From: RGIG9041 sp045541455
GTDB taxonomy: Bacteria > Bacillota > Clostridia > Oscillospirales > QAKW01
Assembly (NCBI GenBank): GCA_045541455.1
Contig: JAZQJA010000002.1
Coordinates: forward strand, 1 to 55,630
DNA: 55,630 nt
Direction: 5' to 3'
The position numbers and the translations under genes are program-made. This document shows positions 7,416-16,975 of this stretch, piece by piece. The notes below the pieces were generated by a model that did not search any database, was not told the DNA's origin, and was given only the letters and a program-made list of their open reading frames with translations. Numbering within the stretch: position 1 is the first letter of the stretch; every line of letters starts with the position of its first letter.

Positions 7416-7907
7416 TTAATCCTTTCTGTTTTTAAGTCTGTTTTCTATATCCCCCAAAACCGCAGGAGGAACAAAATCGCTAATATCTCCTCCGTTTTTG
7501 GCAATTTCCTTTACAATACTCGAAGAAAGATACATATATTTTGAATTGGTAGTCAAAAACACAGTTTCCAGTTCTTTATTTATCTTCTTATTTGTAAGTG
7601 CCATTTGAAATTCATATTCAAAATCGGTTACTGCACGAAGTCCGCGCACAATAGCTATAGCATCAATTTTTTTTGCATATTCTGCCAACAAACCATCAAA
7701 TGTACAAACTTCAACATTAGAAATATCATTTGTGCATTTTTTAATCATTTCCATACGCTCTTCAATTGTAAAACTGCTCTTTTTAGATGAGTTTGTCAGA
7801 ACTGCTATATACAATTTATCAAACATTTTCGAAGAGCGTTTTATTATATCCATATGTCCTTTAGTAATTGGGTCAAATGAGCCCGGACAAATAGCGCACT
7901 TTTTCAT
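7416..7907 (-). CDS. coaD: phosphopantetheine adenylyltransferase
   Basis: CoaD transfers AMP from ATP to 4'-phosphopantetheine, the penultimate step of coenzyme A synthesis. The 163 residues show the nucleotidyltransferase motif PGSFDPITKGH at about 8-18, IVRGLRAVTDFEYEFQMA at about 87-104, and the SSSIVKEIA motif near 127. Length matches the family. The start overlaps the rsmD stop by four bases, the classic rsmD-coaD pair. Confidence 0.97.
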   Translation of the reverse strand: MKKCAICPGSFDPITKGHMDIIKRSSKMFDKLYIAVLTNSSKKSSFTIEERMEMIKKCTNDISNVEVCTFDGLLAEYAKKIDAIAIVRGLRAVTDFEYEFQMALTNKKINKELETVFLTTNSKYMYLSSSIVKEIAKNGGDISDFVPPAVLGDIENRLKNRKD

Positions 7908-8464
7908 TTTAAAACCTCTGTTACATTTAAAATAGTAATCTTTATTTCGGAATACTTATATTCACGTTTAACCGAATAACCGCTGACATCAATGGTATCA
8001 CCCAGCGCAGTTTCACAAACAATCACTGCATCTTTTTCAAGCACACCAAAATCGCGCAAAACTGTCAACGCTTCATTAACAAGATTTTTATTGTACGGTG
8101 GATCCAAAAAAACAAGTGACACCTTAATATTATTCCTTGCTAACATTTTAACACATTCAGTATGCATTTTGCAAGTAAGTTGAGATATTTCTGTAAAGCC
8201 GCACGCTTTAATGTTTTTATCAATAATTTTACAAGCTTCAACAGACAAATCGTTAAAATAGCAAAAAGTTGCACCGCGTGACAATGCCTCAAGGCCAAGT
8301 TGCCCACTACCAGAAAAAAGATCGAGTACTTTTCGGTCGGATATTTCAAATTGAATTGCATTAAAAAATGCCTGTTTTATACGTTCAAGTGTTGGACGTG
8401 TATTATCACCATCAAGAGTATCGAGTTTTTTTCCTCTGCGAATGCCTGAAATTATACGCATCAT
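7904..8464 (-). CDS. rsmD: 16S rRNA (guanine966-N2)-methyltransferase
   Basis: RsmD methylates G966 of 16S rRNA in 30S assembly intermediates using SAM. The 186 residues have the RNA-binding N-terminus (MRIISGIRRGKKLDTL), the SAM site DLFSGSGQLGLEALSRGA at about 46-63 and the catalytic FLDPPY at about 118-123. GGAG stands seven bases before the first of two adjacent ATGs; the second is equally possible. It lies two bases after uvrC and overlaps coaD. Confidence 0.95.
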   Translation of the reverse strand: MMRIISGIRRGKKLDTLDGDNTRPTLERIKQAFFNAIQFEISDRKVLDLFSGSGQLGLEALSRGATFCYFNDLSVEACKIIDKNIKACGFTEISQLTCKMHTECVKMLARNNIKVSLVFLDPPYNKNLVNEALTVLRDFGVLEKDAVIVCETALGDTIDVSGYSVKREYKYSEIKITILNVTEVLK

Positions 8465-8466
8465 TA

Positions 8467-10266
8467 TTAGTCTCCTAACACGGTTTTTATACGAGCAGCA
8501 AGATCCGACGATATTCCCTTTACTGCTGTAAGTTCATCAATTGTTGCTTTTTTAATTGCTGAAACTGTTTTGAATTCATCCATAAGCAACTTATATTTTG
8601 ACTCGCCTATTCCGTCAATAGACATAAGTTCTGATGAAAGCATAGCTTTCCCCTTACGCTTTTGCATATAGGTTATAGAATATCTATGCACCTCATCTTG
8701 AAGTTGAGTAAAAAATTTAAATACAGACGGATTTGTACGAATATCAACCTCACCTTTTTGACTCACAATAGCACGAGTTTTATGTTTTCTATCTTTAACC
8801 AAACCAAAAACAGCAATGCCACGACTAGCAACCAAATCATAAACCTTATTTAAGTGACCTATCCCGCCGTCAAGAAAAATTATATCAGGTTTACTGTCAA
8901 AACCTTTATCCCCGTTATCCAAATGTTTAAGCCTGCGTTTAATCATTTCATGAGTATAATGATAATCATTTTGTTCAAGGGCGTTTTCAAACTTAAACTT
9001 TTTGTAATCACTTTTTTTAAACCGTCCGTCAACCCATACAACCATACCGCCGACTGTACTATCTGCACCAAAATTTGAAATATCATACATTTCAACACGT
9101 TTTGGAATTTCATCGAGTCCTAACATTTGGGCAATTTGTCCCATAAGTTTACTGGTACGCACACCGTTAGCCTTTTTTTCAGCAAGTTTTTCAAGAGCAT
9201 TTTTTTTACACATTTCGACAAGCTTTAAATTCTCACCTTTTTGTGCTTCAAAAATGCGAACATTAACACCTCTCTGTTTTGACAACCAACCGGATAAAAG
9301 TTCTACCGAACATGGTAGTTTCATAACCGCAATTTCCTTAGGAATCATATCTTTTTGCTGATAATAGCGTTCTATAAAAACACCCATTATATCATCAGAA
9401 AAATCTGTTAAAAATACTGTGTCTTGAAATAAAAGTTTACCGTTTCTGATATGCATAACAGAAAAACAAACTTCTCCTTCTAAAACTGAAAAGGCAATTA
9501 TATCACGATCAATATTAGGTCCAAGCACTACTATTTGTTTTGATTCCAAACGTTTTATGCTTTCAATTCTATCGCGAAGTACAGCAGCCTTTTCAAATTC
9601 CATATTTTCAGAGAATTCTTGCATTTGTTCTTTTAGCTTAATCAAAAGTTGCTTGTAATCTCCGTTTAAAAAACCTATTGCTTGACTTACATTGTTTTTA
9701 TATTCATCCGAAGAAATTTTACCAGTACAAATGCCACTACATTTACCTATATGGTAATTTAAACAAGGTCTAAATTTATTAAAATCACGTGGAAACGAGT
9801 GTTTACAACTATATAAGCCAAAAACAGAATTTATAGTTTTAATTATATCCCAGACAGCCTTTGAAGAACTAAAAGGTCCAAAATAGCGATAGTTTGAATT
9901 ATCACGCTTTCTAAGTAAGGTAAAACGCGGATATTCACTGTTTTTTTCAAGAGCAATATACGGATAATTCTTATCATCTTTTAATAGTATATTATACTTT
10001 GGCTTGTGTTGTTTAATAAGATTATTCTCTAAAATCAAAGCTTCAAGTTCACTTGAGGTTACGATGTACTCAAATATATCAACACTTGAAACCATTTTAA
10101 GTACCTTAGGAGAGTGATTTGAGTTTGATACAAAGTATTGACTTACACGGTTTTTAAGATTTTTTGCCTTACCTATATAAATAATATCTCCTTGTGTATT
10201 TTTCATTATATACACACCGGGAGATGATGTAAGCACATTAAGTTTTTCCTGTATCTTTGAATCCAT
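8467..10266 (-). CDS. uvrC: excinuclease ABC subunit C
   Basis: UvrC makes both incisions in nucleotide excision repair after UvrA/UvrB load at damage. The 599 residues contain the GIY-YIG nuclease domain (GVYIMKNTQGDIIYIGKAKN at about 17-36), a UVR motif near 200-235 that contacts UvrB, the RNase H-like UvrC domain (EMYDISNFGADSTVGGMVV near 385) and two C-terminal helix-hairpin-helix motifs (IDGIGESKYKLLM and VKGISSDLAARI). It is the first gene of a uvrC-rsmD-coaD operon preceded by AAGGTAAG. Confidence 0.97.
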   Translation of the reverse strand: MDSKIQEKLNVLTSSPGVYIMKNTQGDIIYIGKAKNLKNRVSQYFVSNSNHSPKVLKMVSSVDIFEYIVTSSELEALILENNLIKQHKPKYNILLKDDKNYPYIALEKNSEYPRFTLLRKRDNSNYRYFGPFSSSKAVWDIIKTINSVFGLYSCKHSFPRDFNKFRPCLNYHIGKCSGICTGKISSDEYKNNVSQAIGFLNGDYKQLLIKLKEQMQEFSENMEFEKAAVLRDRIESIKRLESKQIVVLGPNIDRDIIAFSVLEGEVCFSVMHIRNGKLLFQDTVFLTDFSDDIMGVFIERYYQQKDMIPKEIAVMKLPCSVELLSGWLSKQRGVNVRIFEAQKGENLKLVEMCKKNALEKLAEKKANGVRTSKLMGQIAQMLGLDEIPKRVEMYDISNFGADSTVGGMVVWVDGRFKKSDYKKFKFENALEQNDYHYTHEMIKRRLKHLDNGDKGFDSKPDIIFLDGGIGHLNKVYDLVASRGIAVFGLVKDRKHKTRAIVSQKGEVDIRTNPSVFKFFTQLQDEVHRYSITYMQKRKGKAMLSSELMSIDGIGESKYKLLMDEFKTVSAIKKATIDELTAVKGISSDLAARIKTVLGD

Positions 10267-10281
10267 AGACTTACCTTATAA

Positions 10282-10317
10282 AAAAATCCCGTAATGCAAA
10301 AGCATTGCGGGATTTTT
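10282..10317. terminator. terminator between the zinc-ribbon gene and uvrC
   Basis: AAAATCCCG and CGGGATTTTT with a matching TAATGC/GCATTG extension form a long stem around an AAAA loop, followed on the minus strand by a T-tract. It ends the efp transcript and isolates uvrC. Confidence 0.85.
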
Positions 10318-10335
10318 CATTTTGTTTAATATAAA

Positions 10336-10737
10336 TTATTCAGCGTCACCGCAGTTGCACTCACAGTTTTCGCAATCTGAAAGATCAAATTCAAGTTCTT
10401 CACCACAATTAGGACAGTTAAGTTCGCCTTTGTTTGCAGTATCATCATCTACGCAAAACTCTTCACCACAGTTGGGACAGATAACCGAATAAAAGTCATC
10501 ATCTTCACAATCACATTCTTCGTCAAGAAAGTCCTCAACAGCCTCAAGATCTTCATCAATTTCACCGATGTACTCATCAAGTTCATCGATGTAATTATCC
10601 ATATCTTCAACGGTGCCTGCCATATCATCAAGCACGTCAACTATTTCATAGACAACCTTTGCCATTGGGTCATTTTCGTCGAGATTAAGGCCTTCCATAA
10701 GACCTTTGATATAAGCTACTCTTTCAAGTAATGTCAT
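10336..10737 (-). CDS. acidic zinc-ribbon protein, CD1247-domain type
   Basis: This is a 133-residue, strongly acidic protein. Residues 1-75 form an amphipathic helical region beginning MTLLERVAYIKGLMEGLNLD, as in the CD1247 N-terminal family of Clostridia. The C-terminal half has paired CPNCGEE motifs and a Cys-rich end (CENCECNCG), so it should bind zinc. It starts five bases after efp, and this association is common in Clostridia, but I know of no established function. Cytoplasmic; no signal or membrane segment. Confidence 0.75.
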   Translation of the reverse strand: MTLLERVAYIKGLMEGLNLDENDPMAKVVYEIVDVLDDMAGTVEDMDNYIDELDEYIGEIDEDLEAVEDFLDEECDCEDDDFYSVICPNCGEEFCVDDDTANKGELNCPNCGEELEFDLSDCENCECNCGDAE

Positions 10738-10742
10738 TTTAA

Positions 10743-11300
10743 TTACGCCCTTTCCATATATTCGCCGGTTCTGGTATCTATTCTAATTTTTTCGCCTTGG
10801 TTAATAAAAATCGGAACCTTTATAACAGCACCAGTCTCAAGTGTAGCAGGTTTTGTTACATTTGTAGCAGTATCACCTCTAACACCAGGTTCTGTATCTA
10901 CAACTTCAAGCTCAACAAAGAGGGGTGGCTCAACACCGAAAACATTGCCCTTATATGACATAATTTTAACAACGTCATTTTCTTTGACAAACTTAAAGTT
11001 ATCACCAAGCTTGTCCGCATTAAGAGGAAGCTGCTCATAAGTTTCATTATCCATAAAATAATACAGATCGCCATCATTGTAAAGATACTGATACTCTTTT
11101 CTCTCTACATAAGCGTTTTCAAATTTGTCTGTCGGGTTAAAAGATTTTTCAACAACAGCACCGGTAATAACATTTTTAAATTTTGTTCTTACAAAAGCTG
11201 CGCCCTTACCAGGTTTAACATGCTGAAATTCAACAACTTGGTAAACTTGACCGTCCATATCAAATGTAACGCCGTTTCTAAAATCGCCTGCTGTAATCAT
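10743..11300 (-). CDS. efp: elongation factor P
   Basis: EF-P relieves ribosome stalling at polyproline. The 185 residues start MITAGDFRNGVTF and hold the three beta-barrel domains; the tip loop HVKPGKGAAF carries the lysine (about residue 32) that is modified in many bacteria, and the C-terminal IRIDTRTGEYMERA is characteristic. I use the ATG at 11300, which has GGAGG about 11 bases upstream, rather than a TTG inside the ribosome site. No modification enzyme gene is seen nearby. Confidence 0.97.
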   Translation of the reverse strand: MITAGDFRNGVTFDMDGQVYQVVEFQHVKPGKGAAFVRTKFKNVITGAVVEKSFNPTDKFENAYVERKEYQYLYNDGDLYYFMDNETYEQLPLNADKLGDNFKFVKENDVVKIMSYKGNVFGVEPPLFVELEVVDTEPGVRGDTATNVTKPATLETGAVIKVPIFINQGEKIRIDTRTGEYMERA

Positions 11301-11383
11301 ATAAAAATAAACCTCCAATATATTATCAAAAATATTTTACACTACTATTCATACTTTTTCAAGTATATTTTAGCATTATTACA

Positions 11384-12238
11384 TTACTTTTGTAAAAAAT
11401 TCAAGTAAGTATTTTTCATATACAATGCATCTTTGGACATAGTACCAGCACTTTCGCAAATAATAGTTGGTTGGAGATTGCGTTTACACAAAACCTTAGC
11501 TAACGGTGTAAACTCCGGACCATAAACAGTATCTTCAAAAGTAAGATGTCGTTTTTCTCCCCCAGCAGAATATTCTATTTTTGAAAAATGTACATGAAAA
11601 TGATTAGCACGATAACTGCCGAGTTTATTTTCAACTCTATCAATCACATTCTCAAAATCTTTATCTGTAAACAAACAACCCTGTTCCCTTGCATTAAGGT
11701 GCCCGAAATCAATTGCGGGAATTATACGCTCATCAACCGAGCACAGTTCAATCACTTCATCAAGAGTGCCTAGTTGATTGATTTTCCCCATAGTTTCAGG
11801 ACAAATACTAATGTCAGAATAACCATTTTCATCCATAGCTTTAATAGATAAACGCATTGTATCTATAGCCAATTCCAAAGCTTGATTTCTAGACATTTTA
11901 GAGCAGGAACCACTGTGAACAACAATACGTTTAGCCCCGGTCTTTTTTGCAAGTGCTGCACTTTGTAGAATATAATTAATACTGTTAAGTCTTTTTTCTT
12001 CATCAATACTTGACATTGAAATATAATACGGTGCATGAACAGACAAAGAAATATCTTTTTCTTTTGCAGCAATGTATAATTTTTGTGCTGCAGCATCGTT
12101 CATACGAACACCCCTGCCACACTGGATCTCATATGCATTCAAGCCTATCTTCGCTAAAAACTCCGGCATTTCAAAAGTGTTTTTATAACCATATTCATAA
12201 AACATTTCACAGTTTCCTGCAGGACCGAATTTAACCAT
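11384..12238 (-). CDS. endonuclease IV-like TIM-barrel protein (AP endonuclease family 2)
   Basis: The 284 residues begin MVKFGPAGNCEMFYEYGYKN and continue with the TIM-barrel elements IQCGRGVR, LSVHAPYYI, IVVHSGSC, ICPETMGK, PAIDFGHLNA and the late HFHVHF, which supply the His/Glu/Asp ligands of the trinuclear zinc site of endonuclease IV. The family cleaves abasic sites, but this Clostridial branch could be a sugar isomerase-like relative. The start at 12238 has AAAGGA 11 bases upstream and overlaps yqeG by eight bases. Confidence 0.83.
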   Translation of the reverse strand: MVKFGPAGNCEMFYEYGYKNTFEMPEFLAKIGLNAYEIQCGRGVRMNDAAAQKLYIAAKEKDISLSVHAPYYISMSSIDEEKRLNSINYILQSAALAKKTGAKRIVVHSGSCSKMSRNQALELAIDTMRLSIKAMDENGYSDISICPETMGKINQLGTLDEVIELCSVDERIIPAIDFGHLNAREQGCLFTDKDFENVIDRVENKLGSYRANHFHVHFSKIEYSAGGEKRHLTFEDTVYGPEFTPLAKVLCKRNLQPTIICESAGTMSKDALYMKNTYLNFLQK

Positions 12239-12734
12239 TGTTTTTTGCATCCTTTCTACGTTTCGCATTAATTACAGGCTTTTCAAGTGCTCGTTTAATT
12301 TTAAAAGTGAACGTTTCCTTAGTATCAATAATATCAACCATAACCGACAGCATACCACAAATATTGGCACCAAGCATATCAGTATAAACCTGGTCTCCTA
12401 CAAGTAGGGTGTTTTTAGTTTTCACTCCCATTAATTTGCATAATTTAACAAGAGCAAACGGCAAAGGTTTACACGCGCGTGATATGTATAGAACATCAAG
12501 ATCTTTACAAAAAACCCCCACCCTATTCGCATTATTATTTGATGCGATTGCAATTTTAATACCATTATTTTTAAGATGATTAATAAATCCCTTTATTTCC
12601 CGAGTAGGTTCAGCAACGGTGAAACCAACCAAAGTATTATCAATATCAAAAATTATTGCGTTTATATTATTATCCCTTAAAAATTTTATATCGATACTAA
12701 AAACAGACGGTAATAAGTAATCAGGTGTAAACAT
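12231..12734 (-). CDS. yqeG: YqeG-family HAD-IIIA phosphatase
   Basis: The 167-residue HAD phosphatase has motif I FDIDNTLV at about residues 30-37, motif II in IASNNN near 64, a conserved lysine in ACKPLPFA, and the acidic motif GDQVYTDMLGAN near 113. In Bacillus YqeG precedes the YqeH ribosome-assembly GTPase; here it is followed by the endonuclease IV-like gene instead. The substrate is unknown. GGAG eight bases before the ATG supports the start. Confidence 0.92.
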   Translation of the reverse strand: MFTPDYLLPSVFSIDIKFLRDNNINAIIFDIDNTLVGFTVAEPTREIKGFINHLKNNGIKIAIASNNNANRVGVFCKDLDVLYISRACKPLPFALVKLCKLMGVKTKNTLLVGDQVYTDMLGANICGMLSVMVDIIDTKETFTFKIKRALEKPVINAKRRKDAKNNG

Positions 12735-12796
12735 TAAAAAACTCCAATCAATTAGTCTTATAATTATATATAACAGTCAACAAAATTTCAATTATA

Positions 12797-12824
12797 ATAA
12801 GGCCGAATTTATTTTCGGCCTTAT
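12797..12824. terminator. terminator after mutS2
   Basis: ATAAGGCCGAA and TTCGGCCTTAT form a strong stem that begins with the mutS2 TAA stop itself and ends before the yqeG leader. Confidence 0.8.
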
Positions 12825-15202
12825 TTAAGTTCCACTATGGTGACACCGCTGTCACCCTCACCATAAGCACCAATGTGAAAACTTTTCACCTGACGATGAC
12901 CTTTAAGATGTGAATGAACACCAGCACGTAATGCACCCGTACCCTTACCATGAATTATTGTAACAGTATTTAACCTATCTAAAACAGCATCATCCAAAAA
13001 TCTATCTATCGCTTCGCATGCATCAATTACCATTTCTCCGCGTATATCAAGTTCCATACCGGATTTATGTTCAATATCGCGTACAAGCCGTGCAGTGCTT
13101 TGCTTTTTATGTGATTTATCATTTTTGTTCTGTAAAGGTTCATATAAATCTGAAATGTTACATCCAATAATCAGGCCACCGCAATTTACTCTTGCAGTAT
13201 TACCCGAAACGCTAACGACTTCACCATTTTTCGACATTTTTCCAACAAGTACCGTCTGTCCTACCTTAACTTCATTTAAAGGATTTGATGAATTTATAGG
13301 TTTACTGTCGGCATAAAGCCCGTCAACATCGAGTTTTTGTACACCCACACGTATTGCACTTTTCATTTTTTGATAAGATGCTTTATCAATCTCATCCTTT
13401 TGCTTTTTAAGATTTTCAAGCAACAGATTAGATTCTCTTCGTGCTTTTTCAATAAGTTGTCTTGCTTTAACCCTTGCTGCCTCAAGTTCACGTTCGGTAT
13501 TCTTTTCTATTTTTTCGGACTTTTCATCAAGCTTTTGCCTAATACTATCAAGTTCTTTTTGTTTTGCAAAAAGTTCTCTGCGCAGTTTTTCATATTCACT
13601 TTTTTCTGCAAGTAGTTCGTCTATTACTTTATCAAAACGTTTAACATCACTGCTAACAAGACAACGCGCAGCATCAATAACATCACCTTGCAAGCCTAAA
13701 TGTTTGGAAATTTCAAATGCGTAAGATTTCCCGGGTATTCCTACATTGAGCCTATAAGTCGGGCTTAGTGTTTCAAGATCAAATTCAAAAGAGGCGTTTT
13801 TAATCCCATCTTCTTCTAAAGCAAATGTTTTAAGTTCACTGTAATGTGTTGTGCAAGCTGCATAAGCACCAAGCGCACGAACCTTTTGAATTACAGCTTC
13901 CGCCAAAGCTGCGCCTTCAATAGGGTCTGTTCCACTACCAAGTTCATCAAATAGAACAAGGCAACCACTATCTGTTCCCGTTAAAATACTCTTGATGTTT
14001 TTTAAATGAGATGAAAAAGTTGAAAGAGATTGTTCAATCGATTGCTCATCACCTATGTCTGCATACACTCTATCAAAAACAAAAATATTTGCGCTGCGAC
14101 ATGGAACATGCATGCCTGCCTTTGCCATAAGACAAACAAGACCTAGTGTCTTTAAAAATACTGTTTTACCCCCAGTATTTGGTCCTGTTACAATTACAGT
14201 ATCAGTATCTCCGCCAAAAGAAATATCTAATGGCACCATTACATCTTTTGAAATAAGCGGATGCCGTGCTTTCACAATTGATATCTCTTTAATTTTTGAC
14301 AATGTCGGCTCACACATATCGTTATCATAACTATAACGCGCTTTTGCAAAAATATAATCAATTGATATAAGCGATTTATACGAACGCAAAAGACTGTGAG
14401 CATACTGTGCAACAAGCTCAGTAAGTTCTTTTAAAATCTTTTCAATCTCGCGTTGTTCTTCATTTTCAAGTTCACGTATTTTGTTGTTAGCCTCAATCAC
14501 AAATAACGGCTCTACAAACAAAGTCGATCCGCTATTCGAAGTGTCGTGAACAAGCCCTTTTATGCTACCCCGACTTTCTGCCCGAACAGGAATTACAAAA
14601 CGGTCATAACGAATTGTTACTATAGGCTCCTGAAGATGAGACGATACATCGCTGTTTTTTATATATTTATCAAGCATATCTTTGATTTTATTTGACTCAC
14701 GCATAATGTTTCGCCTTATTGATAATAAGGCAGGAGTTGCATCGTCTGCAACTCTCTCACCATCAGGGAAAGTTCTAATAATTCTATCAAGCAAAACTCT
14801 ATCTTCAAACAAACCTTCAAAAAACAAATCCAAACTATCAGTTTCCGTATTACTATCAGTCTTGTATTTAGTCATATTAACTGATGTTTGCATAAGCTTT
14901 GCCAGAGCCATAAAATCCGAAGGTGTAAGTGTAATACCCTTTACAGCTTTACTTATATATAAATCAATATCGTCAGACAAATTTGCCAGAGGAACTCGCC
15001 TGTTAAGAGTAAGCATATTTTTAGCTTGAGTAACCTCTGTAAGCATTCTTTTAACGCAATTATAACTATAAAGTGGAATATTTTTTTTGATTAGTTCCTT
15101 AGTTTTATCAATTGAAGCATATGTACTTAAAAGCTCCAATACTTTATCAAATTCTAAAGCTTTAAGCGATTTTTTGTAATAATAAATTCTACGGTCTGCC
15201 AA
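12821..15202 (-). CDS. mutS2: endonuclease MutS2
   Basis: MutS2 is an ATPase of the MutS family without the mismatch-recognition domain; it suppresses homologous recombination and in Firmicutes also splits collided ribosomes. The 793 residues show the lever/clamp region, the Walker A motif GPNTGGKTVFLKT near 345, the ABC-like STFSSHLKNI and FDELGSGTDPIEGAA motifs, a long coiled coil (about 520-640), and a C-terminal Smr nuclease domain with LDIRGEM and IIHGKGTGALR. The start is a TTG behind GAGGTGATT, and that ribosome site lies within the last codons of recO. Confidence 0.95.
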   Translation of the reverse strand: MADRRIYYYKKSLKALEFDKVLELLSTYASIDKTKELIKKNIPLYSYNCVKRMLTEVTQAKNMLTLNRRVPLANLSDDIDLYISKAVKGITLTPSDFMALAKLMQTSVNMTKYKTDSNTETDSLDLFFEGLFEDRVLLDRIIRTFPDGERVADDATPALLSIRRNIMRESNKIKDMLDKYIKNSDVSSHLQEPIVTIRYDRFVIPVRAESRGSIKGLVHDTSNSGSTLFVEPLFVIEANNKIRELENEEQREIEKILKELTELVAQYAHSLLRSYKSLISIDYIFAKARYSYDNDMCEPTLSKIKEISIVKARHPLISKDVMVPLDISFGGDTDTVIVTGPNTGGKTVFLKTLGLVCLMAKAGMHVPCRSANIFVFDRVYADIGDEQSIEQSLSTFSSHLKNIKSILTGTDSGCLVLFDELGSGTDPIEGAALAEAVIQKVRALGAYAACTTHYSELKTFALEEDGIKNASFEFDLETLSPTYRLNVGIPGKSYAFEISKHLGLQGDVIDAARCLVSSDVKRFDKVIDELLAEKSEYEKLRRELFAKQKELDSIRQKLDEKSEKIEKNTERELEAARVKARQLIEKARRESNLLLENLKKQKDEIDKASYQKMKSAIRVGVQKLDVDGLYADSKPINSSNPLNEVKVGQTVLVGKMSKNGEVVSVSGNTARVNCGGLIIGCNISDLYEPLQNKNDKSHKKQSTARLVRDIEHKSGMELDIRGEMVIDACEAIDRFLDDAVLDRLNTVTIIHGKGTGALRAGVHSHLKGHRQVKSFHIGAYGEGDSGVTIVELK

Positions 15203-15207
15203 TTTGT

Positions 15208-15921
15208 TTAAATCACCTCATTCAAAAAATTAAGTGCATCAAAATCTTGTTCAGTATGATATAAGAGATACCTTTCTGCTGTACTGTACAAAATATTAGT
15301 GTATTCGTTTTCTTTATTTAAAAAAAGTTCTTCTACCGAAGATGTAATGATTTTATAAATTGAGAGAGCAACTTCACGCGGAATATATATGCCCGCTGTC
15401 ACCTCGTTTGCATAAAGCCTTCCGTCATCAGGGTCAAAATAGTATGTACTGCTTTTTTTATCAGCTTCAAGACAAGGTGTAAAACCCAGAAGCTGAACAA
15501 TTTTTATCTCAAACTCGGGTTTTACAGTTTTAACAGCTTGTCCGTTTGACAATGCAAAAAGAGCATTAACAATAAGATTATAAAGTGTTTTAAAGTCCAT
15601 ATCTGCATCAACAGATGCATGCCTTACAAGAGATGCAAAATATCCTGCTGCTGCAAGAGTAGTTATATCTTCTCGTAAATTATAAAAATGTTCTATTGGC
15701 GTTATCGAGTTTACAAGATAATTTCCTTTATCTGTTTGATACAACATTATTTCTGCATTAGTAAATAAATCATAAGTATAGCTCTTTTTACCTGCGTTAC
15801 GTTTTGGAGTTGAAAACGCAGTTATAAATCCATTTTCGGTAAGGATATGAAGGAGTTTATCTTTCCCCGGTGTGTCGCTTATTTTCAGTATTATCCCGTG
15901 TATCTTTATGGTCTTCGACAT
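15208..15921 (-). CDS. recO: DNA repair protein RecO
   Basis: RecO helps load RecA onto SSB-coated DNA with RecR. The 237 residues contain the N-terminal OB fold (KIHGIILKISDTPGKDKLLHILTENG), the helical middle and a C-terminal region. The four-cysteine zinc site of many RecO proteins is not recognisable: only one Cys remains in GFTPCLEADKK. I use the ATG at 15921, with GGAG just upstream. The first 65 bases overlap yqzL in another frame, so recO translation is probably coupled to it. Confidence 0.92.
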   Translation of the reverse strand: MSKTIKIHGIILKISDTPGKDKLLHILTENGFITAFSTPKRNAGKKSYTYDLFTNAEIMLYQTDKGNYLVNSITPIEHFYNLREDITTLAAAGYFASLVRHASVDADMDFKTLYNLIVNALFALSNGQAVKTVKPEFEIKIVQLLGFTPCLEADKKSSTYYFDPDDGRLYANEVTAGIYIPREVALSIYKIITSSVEELFLNKENEYTNILYSTAERYLLYHTEQDFDALNFLNEVI

Positions 15922-16015
15922 TTTTCTCCACACTACACCTAGCTTGTGAAAAGGTAATATACGCCTCTACACTGCCGGTATTTTTGAATATATTCCATGC
16001 TTGTTCTTTTGTCAT
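15857..16015 (-). CDS. yqzL: YqzL-like small protein overlapping recO
   Basis: A 52-codon frame starts at the ATG at 16015 behind TTAGGTGAT and ends with TAA at 15857. Its start, MTKEQAWNIFKNTGSVEAYI, matches the short YqzL pattern (aromatic-x-x-F, TG, hydrophobic, Y) and the expected place between era and recO in Firmicutes. The second half is hydrophilic and is encoded within the recO start region in a different frame, so it is longer than the usual 45-50 residues. Function of the family is unknown. Confidence 0.75.
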   Translation of the reverse strand: MTKEQAWNIFKNTGSVEAYITFSQARCSVEKNVEDHKDTRDNTENKRHTGER

Positions 16016-16087
16016 TTGAAATCACCTAATATATTATATTCTAATTAATATTCTTAGGTGAAAATTTAAAATAAAACGCGGTAAAAT

Positions 16088-16975
16088 TTACAAACCGAGT
16101 TGACGAAGCATACCACTATTATTTTGCCAGTCATTTTTTACTTTTACAAAACATTCAATGAACACACGTTTATTAAAATATTTTTCAAGATCATAACGTG
16201 CCTCGGTATTAATTTTTTTAAGCATGCTTCCACTTTTGCCTATAATAATACCCTTATGGGTATCACGGGTACAATAAATTGTAACAGAAGCCCTTACAAG
16301 CCCATCAGTTTCTTCAAAACTTTCGGTAAGAAGCGCTACTGTATGCGGTATTTCAAGTCCCAAATTATAAAGCATTTTCTCTCGTATAACCTCGCAGACA
16401 TAATTTGCGCCAGGCATATCACTCACAAATTCTTTATCGTAATAGAAAAAGGAAGGTTCTGCACGCTTATTTAGTTCTTGCAATAAAACATCAAGACCTT
16501 CTTTGCTGCGCGCAGATATGGGAATTATTTCTTCAAAATCATACTCTTTAGAAAACTCGGTTATGGTAGTTAAAATTTCCTCTTTTTTAGCTATATCGGT
16601 TTTGTTTATTATTAGAAAAGCGCGCATTTTATTTTGTTTAAGCATTTTAATAATGCCTTTTTCTGTTTGAAACACCTTATCCCCGGATTCAACAACAAAC
16701 AAAGTGATATCAGCCCCCTCAATTCCCTCGCTAACCGCCTGAACCATTGCTTGTCCTAAGCCGTTTTTCGCACGGTGCATACCGGGTGTATCCAAAAATA
16801 CATATTGGCAATCATTTCGAGTAAGTACGCCGGTGACACGAACTCTTGTAGTTTGCGCTTTTGGAGAAACTATAGAAACTTTTTTCCCCAGCAAAGAATT
16901 TAATATTGTTGACTTGCCAACATTTGGCCTTCCGCAAATTGTGACAAATACAGTTTTTGAATTATTGTTTTCCAT
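16088..16975 (-). CDS. era: GTPase Era
   Basis: Era is an essential GTPase that binds the 3' end of 16S rRNA during 30S maturation. The 295 residues have the P-loop GRPNVGKSTILNSLLG, effector region, DTPGMH, NKTD and SARS motifs, and a C-terminal KH domain (GIIIGKSGSMLKKI). The ATG at 16975 has GAGGA upstream; the earlier ATG at 16993 lies within that site. The start overlaps the dgkA stop by 14 bases. Confidence 0.97.
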   Translation of the reverse strand: MENNNSKTVFVTICGRPNVGKSTILNSLLGKKVSIVSPKAQTTRVRVTGVLTRNDCQYVFLDTPGMHRAKNGLGQAMVQAVSEGIEGADITLFVVESGDKVFQTEKGIIKMLKQNKMRAFLIINKTDIAKKEEILTTITEFSKEYDFEEIIPISARSKEGLDVLLQELNKRAEPSFFYYDKEFVSDMPGANYVCEVIREKMLYNLGLEIPHTVALLTESFEETDGLVRASVTIYCTRDTHKGIIIGKSGSMLKKINTEARYDLEKYFNKRVFIECFVKVKNDWQNNSGMLRQLGL

